From JBKEDC01 sp047974225 (lineage in GTDB: Bacteria > Bacteroidota > Bacteroidia > Bacteroidales > Prolixibacteraceae): a DNA stretch of 64,000 bases. Below the pieces are notes generated by a model that was not told the DNA's origin, did not search any database, and saw only the letters and a program-made list of their open reading frames with translations. The position numbers and the translations under genes were made by a program. Location: the NCBI GenBank assembly GCA_047974225.1, contig JBKECD010000139.1, positions 4,802 to 68,801 on the forward strand, given 5' to 3'. Shown one piece after another: positions 58,063 to 64,000 of this stretch; positions within the stretch are counted from its first letter, which is position 1, and each line of letters starts with the position of its first letter.

Positions 58063-59472
58063 ATGAGAAAATTTTTAATACTACTATATATAGTATGTAG
58101 CTTTCATTTTCTTGGCTTTGCCCAAGAAAGCAAACCGCTCATCTATCAGCTCAATATCAAAGAGGAAATATCGCCCAAAGTGTGGCGCGACACGCAGCAT
58201 GCCTTTGAGGCTGCCGACAGTCTGAAAGCCGATTTGGTGCTGATTCACATGAATACTTATGGCGGACTGGTGGAGAGTGCCGACTCGATTCGCACGAAGA
58301 TTCTCAACAGCTCAATCCCCGTTTATGTGTTTATTGACAATAATGCCGCTAGTGCTGGCGCACTGATTTCTATCGCTTGCGATAGTATTTACATGCGCAA
58401 GGGCGGAAGTATCGGGGCGGCTTCGGTGGTGAACCAAACGGGCGAAAAGATGCCCGATAAATATCAGTCGTATATGCGAGCCACGATGCGAGCTACTGCC
58501 GAAGCGCATGGTTGCGACACAGTGGCAGGCGAAATCATCTGGCATCGCAATCCACTGATGGCTGAGGCGATGGTGGACGAGCGTGTGGTGGTGCCGGGAG
58601 TGGTGGACTCCACGCAGATTCTGACTTTCACCACTTCGGAAGCCATGGCGCATGGCTATTGCGAGGGCTCGGCGGAAAGCATCAGCGAGTTGCTGGAGCA
58701 ATTGGGCTATGAAGAATATCAAATCGAAGAATATACCCCCTCGTTTATCGAGAAGATTATCGGATTCTTGGTCAATCCGATGATTTCGGGATTTCTCATC
58801 ATGGCAATTATCGGAGGAATTTATTATGAAATGCAATCCCCCGGATTGGGTTTCCCCATTGTGATTGCGCTCATGGCTGCCACACTTTATTTTGCTCCGC
58901 TTTATTTGGAGGGACTAGCAGCGCATTGGGAGATTCTACTTTTTATTGTCGGACTGATACTCATTGCACTCGAAGTGTTTGTGATTCCAGGCTTTGGCGT
59001 GGCTGGTGTTTCTGGGATTATGCTCTCAGTCGGTGCGCTAGTGCTGAGCTTGGTGCGCAATGTTGATTTTGATTTCGAGGGCGTGTCGGGTTCTGAAATA
59101 GCATCGGCAGGCACCGTGGTGCTCGGTTCGATTTCACTCGCCACCGTGCTTTGTCTTTATCTGACCGCCAAGGTGTTTGGTGCACGAAAAGGACCATTCA
59201 GCCGCCTTTCACTGCAATCCACCCAAGAAACAAGCGAGGGCTTTGTGGGAGTGGATAGCTCCACCAAAAACCTTGTGGGCGAAACAGCTATTGCCTTCAC
59301 GGTACTTCGCCCCTCGGGCAAAGTGAGTGTGAATGGTAAGTATTATGATGCTGTTTCTACTTTTGGATTCATCGAAAAAGGTGCAAAGGTGAAAATTGTG
59401 AAGCAGGAAGCAGCACAGGTGTATGTGGAGGAAGTCGAAGCCCCCTCCAACACTACCGAAGAGGGCGAGTGA
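58063..59472 (+). CDS. NfeD-like membrane serine protease (ClpP class)
   Basis: A 469-residue protein. Signal peptide (KFLILLYIVCSFHFLGFAQ), then a ClpP/crotonase-type protease domain (about residues 25-205) with MNTYGGLVESADSIR and the catalytic Ser in NNAASAGALISIACDSIYM (Ser about 101; Lys likely in the following KYQSYMRATMRA region), four to five membrane helices (about 225-370), and a C-terminal NfeD OB-fold (about 400-460, GETAIAFTVLRPSGKVSVNG). Family members work with stomatin-like proteins at membrane microdomains; no stomatin gene is adjacent. It follows the CheY-like gene by one base. Confidence 0.92.
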   Translation: MRKFLILLYIVCSFHFLGFAQESKPLIYQLNIKEEISPKVWRDTQHAFEAADSLKADLVLIHMNTYGGLVESADSIRTKILNSSIPVYVFIDNNAASAGALISIACDSIYMRKGGSIGAASVVNQTGEKMPDKYQSYMRATMRATAEAHGCDTVAGEIIWHRNPLMAEAMVDERVVVPGVVDSTQILTFTTSEAMAHGYCEGSAESISELLEQLGYEEYQIEEYTPSFIEKIIGFLVNPMISGFLIMAIIGGIYYEMQSPGLGFPIVIALMAATLYFAPLYLEGLAAHWEILLFIVGLILIALEVFVIPGFGVAGVSGIMLSVGALVLSLVRNVDFDFEGVSGSEIASAGTVVLGSISLATVLCLYLTAKVFGARKGPFSRLSLQSTQETSEGFVGVDSSTKNLVGETAIAFTVLRPSGKVSVNGKYYDAVSTFGFIEKGAKVKIVKQEAAQVYVEEVEAPSNTTEEGE

Positions 59473-59523
59473 TAAAAGTTTGCACAACAACTTAAAAAGG
59501 AAAGACTCCGACAAAAAAACACC

Positions 59524-59775
59524 TAAGGGGACTTCTAAACCCGATGGCGTAAAGTTTTAGTTTTCGGGATTTTTTCTTTCTTAAGGGGACTTCTAAAAAT
59601 TAGTTTTAAATTGGGGAGGCTGCTAAATACAGCTGTTGTTCATTTTGTTTTCTGAGAGTATCTTTTGCACTAATCTCTTAAACCATAGCTCGCTATGATT
59701 TGGCGAAATTAGCCCAAAATCTATCTCTCATAAAATCAAAATGACCTAACAGCTAATTTTTAGAAGTCCCCTTAA
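59524..59775. mobile_element. MITE-like element (195 bp) with perfect 23-bp terminal inverted repeats, plus a nearby end copy
   Basis: The left end (59581-59603, beginning TTAAGGGGACTTCTAAAAA) and right end (59753-59775) are exact inverse copies of 23 bases; the element of 195 bases holds no gene. Both ends carry TTAA on the outside, which may be part of the repeat or a target duplication. A further copy of the end motif (TAAGGGGACTTCTAAA) lies at 59524-59539, and copies sit at 3777 and 5558. No transposase is seen in the window. It lies directly upstream of an orphan antitoxin-like gene. Confidence 0.75.
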
Positions 59776-59796
59776 CTCTAAAAATAATAGTACGTT

Positions 59797-60102
59797 ATGA
59801 GACTTATATCAGCAACAGAACTGAAAACTGCAATTTATGGAGAGGTGGGAACCCCCCGAAGAGATGCATTCGAAGAAAAAATTGCGTTGGAAATAAAAAC
59901 TGAGTTGCTAATACAACAACTCAAAGAAGAACGGCAACGCCAGCAGATTACAAAAAAAGAGCTAGGAGAAAAGTTGGGGGTGAAAAAATCTTACATCTCC
60001 AGCATTGAAAAAGCTCGTCGCAAGGTGTCAATGAAGGTGCTCACTCGAATTGCCCATGCCCTTGGCTTTGAAATTGATTACACGCTATCGCCGTTGAAGT
60101 AA
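59797..60102 (+). CDS. XRE-family regulator, HigA antitoxin-like (no toxin partner)
   Basis: A 101-residue protein. The GTPRRDAFEEKI motif (about residues 19-30) with a following XRE helix-turn-helix (ITKKELGEKLGVKKSYISSIEKARRKVSM, about 50-78) is the pattern of HigA-type antitoxins, which bind a HigB RNase toxin that is usually encoded upstream. Upstream here there is only the MITE-like element, so the toxin gene seems to be lost or was replaced. It may also serve as a free regulator. The start ATG follows the element by 21 bases. Confidence 0.78.
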   Translation: MRLISATELKTAIYGEVGTPRRDAFEEKIALEIKTELLIQQLKEERQRQQITKKELGEKLGVKKSYISSIEKARRKVSMKVLTRIAHALGFEIDYTLSPLK

Positions 60103-60120
60103 GGTTGAAAACCAATCACT

Positions 60121-60690
60121 ATGAAAATTCTCCTTACATTTCTTCCCCTCATCAGCACGCTGCTATTGAGCTATCAGACGATGCGTGCAGGTTTTAAGTT
60201 TTCAGGGAAGTCGCCACTGAAGAGTCGTACTATATATTATATAGCTAAGGTGATTGTGGCATTTAGCTTTGGTCTGACCGCTCTGGCGAGCCTCTTCCCA
60301 AATGCCTATTTGGTTTTCCCTTTCAATATTCAAAGTGAAGTTCCAGCATCACAACAACTGTTGGCAATGATTTTTCTCTTTGCCGGCAATGCACTGCTGC
60401 TTTCGGCTCAATATGAACTGAGCATCTTCACCCGAGTGGGCTTGCCCACAAGTGCGCATGCCCTTTGCACAAGCGGAGTCTATCGTTGGAGTCGAAACCC
60501 GATGTATGCTAGTCTGCTGTTCTTTTTTTCAGCTTGCTTCATGCTCAATCCAAGTGTGGAAGTGGCAGTGCTGCTCAGTATTGGGTTAATTATTCACCTT
60601 CCCATCATCAAGGCAGAAGAAAAATACCTCGCTAAAGAATTTGGCGAAGAATATGCGGAGTATCAGAAGAAAACAGCAAGGTTTTTGTGA
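60121..60690 (+). CDS. Isoprenylcysteine methyltransferase-like membrane protein (PEMT/ICMT family)
   Basis: A 189-residue protein with about five membrane helices. The C-terminal signature TSGVYRWSRNPMYASLLFF (about residues 118-136) and EEKYLAKEFGEEYAEYQKKTARF (about 165-187, in parts) is that of the PEMT/ICMT family, integral-membrane SAM-dependent methyltransferases for lipids, quinones or thiols; substrate unknown. It starts 18 bases after the antitoxin-like gene on the same strand but is otherwise unrelated. Confidence 0.85.
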   Translation: MKILLTFLPLISTLLLSYQTMRAGFKFSGKSPLKSRTIYYIAKVIVAFSFGLTALASLFPNAYLVFPFNIQSEVPASQQLLAMIFLFAGNALLLSAQYELSIFTRVGLPTSAHALCTSGVYRWSRNPMYASLLFFFSACFMLNPSVEVAVLLSIGLIIHLPIIKAEEKYLAKEFGEEYAEYQKKTARFL

Positions 60691-60698
60691 GAGGTCGA

Positions 60699-60992
60699 TT
60701 AGCGAAAGACAATCCGCTGAATTAATTCCCCACCAGCCGATTTGTTTATATGCTCGATGATTTGCTCTCGCATCATCAGGATTTCATTTTTCATTAGGGG
60801 AGAAGAAAGTTTGAGATAAAGCGCCCCCTCTTTGATGCTCACCTCTTGGGTGAATTGGGCAATGGTTGCGCCCATGATTTGCTCCCACATCTTCACCACA
60901 TTAAGCTCTGCCATCTTCTTGTCGAGAACTCTGTCTTCGATGCGTTGCTGCTTCAGCAATGCTCCGATAGATTCCGTATTACTTCTTCTCAT
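60699..60992 (-). CDS. DUF721 protein (DciA-like)
   Basis: A 97-residue basic protein: RRSNTESIGALLKQQ at the start and MWEQIMGATIAQFT (about residues 34-47) mark the DUF721 family, whose relatives (DciA) load the replicative helicase. It overlaps recF by 4 bases and so belongs to a recF-DUF721 unit, which is common in Bacteroidota and Actinobacteria near dnaA/recF. A role in replication fork work is likely from context. Confidence 0.9.
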   Translation of the reverse strand: MRRSNTESIGALLKQQRIEDRVLDKKMAELNVVKMWEQIMGATIAQFTQEVSIKEGALYLKLSSPLMKNEILMMREQIIEHINKSAGGELIQRIVFR

Positions 60993-62095
60993 GATATTAG
61001 TTCTACTTTTCCATCAACGACATTAAAAACTTTAGACTCCGCATCGAGCTTGCGAATAATCGTGTCGAGATTTTCTCGGTTAGTATCGGTGATAAATATC
61101 TGTCCGAAATGTTGCTGAGCCACTAAGGTGATAATTTTCTCTACTCGGTTAGCATCGAGCTTGTCGAAAATATCATCGAGCAGCAGGATGGGAGTCATCT
61201 TCGACATCTCCTTGACAAAGTCGAATTGCGCTAATTTCATCGCCACCAGATAGGTTTTCTTTTGTCCTTGCGAGCCGAGTTTTTTCAGTGGATATTCGCC
61301 AAGCATAAAGTCGATATCATCACGATGCGTGCCCACTGAGGTGTGTTGCAGCATGCGGTCTTTCTCTCGACTCTGTATCAGCAGTTCGCCAAGTTCACCA
61401 TCGTTCAGTTGCGATTTATATTGCAAGTCGATGATTTCTCTTCCACCAGAAATCAATTCATAGTATTGCTGAAAGATTGGTTTTAAGCGGATGATATATT
61501 CCCTGCGTTTAGCGTGTATTTCAGTGGCATACATCACCAATTGGTCGTCCCATAATTCCAGTGATTCAGCATTAAACATTCGCTGCGAGGCAAACTGCTT
61601 GAGGAGTTTATTCCGCTGGAGCACCGCTTTGTTATATCGAATAAGGGCGTTGAGATAGGCGGCGTCATATTGCGAAATGAGCGCATCAATAAACTTTCGG
61701 CGTTCCTCGCTTCCACTCGTGATAAGGTCATTGTCGGAAGGAGTGATGACAATCACAGGCAACTTGCCGATATGATCTGCCAAACGCTGGTATTCTTTTT
61801 TATTGCATTTGAAGACTTTCTTTTGCCCTTGCTTCAGCCCGCAATGCACATTTTCAACAGTGTCAGCATCCTCATATTCCCCCTTCACCAGAAAAAAGTC
61901 CGCCTGATGATTGATATTTAGTGCATCGGTGCTATTGAGAAAACTCTTGCAAAAAGAAAGGTAATAGATTGCATCCATCACATTAGTCTTGCCCGCCCCG
62001 TTATTGCCAATGAAGCAATTAAGGTTGGAAGAGAATTGAATATCTAATTCTTCCAAATTCTTGAAGTTGATTAAAGATAATCGCTGAAGATGCAT
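60989..62095 (-). CDS. recF: DNA replication and repair protein RecF
   Basis: A 368-residue SMC-like ATPase that helps load RecA at gaps. Walker A FIGNNGAGKTNVMDAIYYL (about residues 28-46), signature LGSQGQKKTYLVAMKLAQF (about 277-295, LSxGxxK type) and Walker B MTPILLLDDIFDKLD (about 305-319) are present. A promoter box TACATTTG (minus, plus coordinates 62112-62119) gives a leader of only about 10 bases. DUF721 overlaps its 3' end. Confidence 0.96.
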   Translation of the reverse strand: MHLQRLSLINFKNLEELDIQFSSNLNCFIGNNGAGKTNVMDAIYYLSFCKSFLNSTDALNINHQADFFLVKGEYEDADTVENVHCGLKQGQKKVFKCNKKEYQRLADHIGKLPVIVITPSDNDLITSGSEERRKFIDALISQYDAAYLNALIRYNKAVLQRNKLLKQFASQRMFNAESLELWDDQLVMYATEIHAKRREYIIRLKPIFQQYYELISGGREIIDLQYKSQLNDGELGELLIQSREKDRMLQHTSVGTHRDDIDFMLGEYPLKKLGSQGQKKTYLVAMKLAQFDFVKEMSKMTPILLLDDIFDKLDANRVEKIITLVAQQHFGQIFITDTNRENLDTIIRKLDAESKVFNVVDGKVELIS

Positions 62096-62122
62096 AATCG
62101 GATTTTAAGGGCAAATGTAATG

Positions 62123-62158
62123 AAAATGCTCATTGCCAGTTTTGGCAATGAGCATAAA
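62123..62158 (-). terminator. Terminator after the DUF1573 gene
   Basis: A 12-bp perfect stem ATGCTCATTGCC / GGCAATGAGCAT with loop AGTTTT. On the minus strand it is followed by TTTTCATT. It stands between the DUF1573 gene and the recF promoter. Confidence 0.8.
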
Positions 62159-62178
62159 ATGTTTTTCCAGCTGGAAAT

Positions 62179-63258
62179 TTATTTTTTCACAATCACTGCA
62201 CTGATGCGCAAAGTCGTCATCTGCGAGTCAGGAGCGTTGGTGATAATTTTGATGGTCTTAGATTGACGCCCGAATTTGCCTTTGGAATCAAATTTGACAT
62301 CCAAAGGAACTGTTTCTCCTGGAGCAATAACTTTCTTTTGAGGAGTTACAGCGGTGCAACCGCAACTAGTGGTAACTTTGCGAATAATCAAATTCGTTTT
62401 CCCTTTATTGGTGAGCTTGAATGTGTGATTTACTTTGGCATCCTCTTGGATTTCGCCAAAATCATAGGAGTCAGTGTCAAAACTAACTTTGGGGGCATTA
62501 GCTCGTTCGGAAGCCGAAAGAGATGAGAAATCCTCCACCACAGTGGCTGAAATGCCAATTGAGTTTTTATAGCTTGCATCACCATCAACAAGCAAGTATA
62601 GACGACTCACCACATCTCCAAAATTATTATACGCCTGACCATCAAACCGCACGGTGATTGTTCCTGTTTTTCCCGGAGCAATGGTGCTTGGCTCAGCTCG
62701 AACACTCATGTGGCTCGGAGGTGTGCGAAATTCGATAACCTGTGGTTTATCGCTGGTGTTTGCCACTTCCAAAGTCCCCTCTCTGACTTCGGTGTTATTC
62801 ACTTCGCCTAGGCGGATGTAGCTTGTCTTCACACTGACATTGCCCAAAGCATGAGGATATAGCTCGCTCAGCGTCTTAGGCTTTTGCAACACGTTTCCTT
62901 GAATCGACAGCGACACCGCTTTTTTGGTGTTGGCACTCACTGCAATAGATTTATTAAATGCTCCCGGGCGATTAAGCGGGTTATAGGTTACCTCGATAGT
63001 GCCCGACTGCCCCGGAGCAACTGGCGCTTTAGTCCACTTCGGAGTGGTGCATCCACAAGAAGCATTCACCGAGTTTAGGATTAAAGGCGAATTGCCCGTG
63101 TTTTTGAATTGAAAGGAGTGAGTAACAGGACCGTCTTGCTCTTGGATTTCTCCGAAATTGTGTTTAGTCTCTGTAAATGTGATTTCAGCTTGCGCCATCG
63201 CGCCTAGTGAACTAATGGTGCAGATTAATAGTAATAAAATACTTTTTAAAGATTTCAT
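62179..63258 (-). CDS. Secreted DUF1573 protein with repeated Ig-like domains
   Basis: A 359-residue exported protein: signal peptide KSLKSILLLLICTISSLGAMA, then three beta-sandwich domains. Domains 1 and 3 hold the DUF1573 signature (HNFGEIQEQD...HSFQFKNTGNSPLIL...SCGCTTPKW at about 30-80 and YDFGEIQEDAK...TSCGCTA at about 262-310); the middle one is a divergent ASH-like domain. The CGC pair may bind metal or form a disulfide. Function unknown; often surface or periplasmic in Bacteroidota. Start at the Met before the signal peptide, ten codons into the open frame. Confidence 0.9.
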   Translation of the reverse strand: MKSLKSILLLLICTISSLGAMAQAEITFTETKHNFGEIQEQDGPVTHSFQFKNTGNSPLILNSVNASCGCTTPKWTKAPVAPGQSGTIEVTYNPLNRPGAFNKSIAVSANTKKAVSLSIQGNVLQKPKTLSELYPHALGNVSVKTSYIRLGEVNNTEVREGTLEVANTSDKPQVIEFRTPPSHMSVRAEPSTIAPGKTGTITVRFDGQAYNNFGDVVSRLYLLVDGDASYKNSIGISATVVEDFSSLSASERANAPKVSFDTDSYDFGEIQEDAKVNHTFKLTNKGKTNLIIRKVTTSCGCTAVTPQKKVIAPGETVPLDVKFDSKGKFGRQSKTIKIITNAPDSQMTTLRISAVIVKK

Positions 63259-63390
63259 ATGATGTAATTCTTTTAAATTCGAGCCCAAAAATAGTTATTT
63301 CTCAACGGAACAGAAAAACATCGGAAATAATTCCCTAACACTTAATATAAAAAGAAGATAGCTTTACCTTTGATCTGGAGTGCATGCTTA

Positions 63391-63420
63391 TTGTAAATCT
63401 CTCGAAAACATTTATATTTG
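63391..63420 (+). promoter_or_regulatory. Promoter of ettA
   Basis: TTG 63391-63393 and TATATTTG 63413-63420, 19 bases apart. The roughly 50-base leader contains CTTCGCACTCCGCACTT, a short CGCACTY heptamer repeat. Confidence 0.68.
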
Positions 63421-63479
63421 CAGGGCTGGAGACAGTTGTTAGTGCAACTTCGCACTCCGCACTTAAAAACTTTAAAAAA

Positions 63480-64000
63480 ATGAGCGACGATAAGAAAATT
63501 ATCTTTTCTATGCATCGGGTGAATAAGATTTACCCTCCGCAGAAACAAGTTATTAAAGACATTTCCCTTTCTTTCTTCCTTGGTGCTAAGATTGGCATCA
63601 TTGGTTTGAACGGCTCGGGAAAATCAACCCTATTGAAAATCATTGCCGGAATCGAAAAAGATTATAATGGCGATGTGGTGTTCTCACCCGGCTACACCGT
63701 GGGCTATTTGGAGCAAGAACCGAAGCTCGACCCCACGAAAACTGTGCGTGAAATCGTGGAAGAAGGCGCACAAGAAACAGTCGATGTGCTGAATGCTTAC
63801 AATGCTATCAACGATAAGTTTTGCGAACCTGAGGTGCTGGAAGACCCCGACAAAATGCAGGCTCTCATGGACGAGCAAGCCAATTTGCAAGAGAAAATTG
63901 ATGCGCTAGACGCATGGAATCTCGACACCAAACTCGAACGAGCTATGGATGCACTTCGCTGTCCGCCAAGCGACCAGCCTGTGGGCGAGCTTTCGGGTGG
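63480..64000 (+). CDS. ettA: Energy-dependent translational throttle protein EttA (5' part, 3' end outside window)
   Basis: The first 173 codons of an ABC-F protein that binds the ribosomal E site and adjusts translation to ATP level. Start MSDDKKIIFSMHRVNKIYPP, Walker A IGLNGSGKSTLLKII (about residues 41-55), the arm-type insertion from VLEDPDKMQALMDEQA (about 118-133), and the signature PVGELSGG at the end of the window. EttA is preferred over other ABC-F members because of the PPQKQVIKDIS opening and the arm length. The rest, including the second ATPase, lies outside the window. Confidence 0.92.
   Translation, partial: MSDDKKIIFSMHRVNKIYPPQKQVIKDISLSFFLGAKIGIIGLNGSGKSTLLKIIAGIEKDYNGDVVFSPGYTVGYLEQEPKLDPTKTVREIVEEGAQETVDVLNAYNAINDKFCEPEVLEDPDKMQALMDEQANLQEKIDALDAWNLDTKLERAMDALRCPPSDQPVGELSG

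Overview
This window looks like a chromosomal segment of a Bacteroidales bacterium (phylum Bacteroidota). The signs are Bacteroidota promoter boxes (TAnnTTTG with an upstream TTG or TTTG) before many genes, a family-92 glycoside hydrolase, BspA-type and 21-residue leucine-rich-repeat proteins, DUF1573 and DUF4374 proteins, fused RibBA, and an AddB-like nuclease. Species cannot be told from the sequence alone.

Layout. 1-2.2 kb: the 3' end of a GH92 mannosidase gene and a ROK sugar kinase. 2.3-5.6 kb: accessory DNA with a sigma-like orphan, a 42-bp hairpin array, a decayed DUF4374 gene, and a DUF4143-type ATPase lying between two roughly 160-bp direct repeats. 5.7-15.7 kb: the most striking part, two giant genes (1557 and 1424 codons) built only from 12 and 11 copies of a roughly 130-residue STAS/SpoIIAA-like domain, followed by a two-domain relative. 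Two single-domain relatives sit at 32.7-33.4 kb. 15.8-32.3 kb: mostly core genes: purH, the cell-elongation operon mreB-mreC-mreD-mrdA-rodA, a START-like protein, a flippase, an LptF/G permease with ribBA, an S24-type repressor and mfd. 33.4-41 kb: accessory DNA with REP-like hairpins, a candidate small RNA, an amidase/membrane-protein/coiled-coil cassette, tRNA-Met(CAU) and two leucine-rich-repeat proteins. 41-64 kb: core genes again (SIMPL protein, AddB-like nuclease, trmD, NatAB-like ABC exporter, sensor kinase, prfC, phosphoglycerate dehydrogenase-like, nucleotidyltransferase, gamma carbonic anhydrase, Ppx/GppA, an NtrC-like regulator without a DNA-binding domain, a CheY-like receiver, NfeD, DUF721-recF, DUF1573, ettA), broken up by repeat-rich gaps.

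How parts fit together. The mre-mrdA-rodA genes overlap or nearly touch and form one wall-elongation operon. DUF721 and recF overlap by 4 bp. The NtrC-like AAA+ protein is followed by a CheY-like receiver that has its own promoter and is co-transcribed with nfeD. The intergenic DNA is unusually structured: arrays of 7-bp units (GAGTTAT, CACTAAC, AATTACG, CGCACTY) at gene ends, two independent 42-bp arrays, REP-like palindromes, and a 195-bp element with perfect 23-bp terminal inverted repeats whose end motif recurs beside the ATPase cassette. No transposase, integrase or CRISPR array was seen.

Best candidate for an undescribed system: the family of tandem STAS-like proteins (12-, 11-, 2-, 1- and 1-domain versions). 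One member has an alternating AT tract inside its promoter spacer and another is preceded by a perfect 40-bp palindrome. All functional statements are inferences from sequence; no database search was run.
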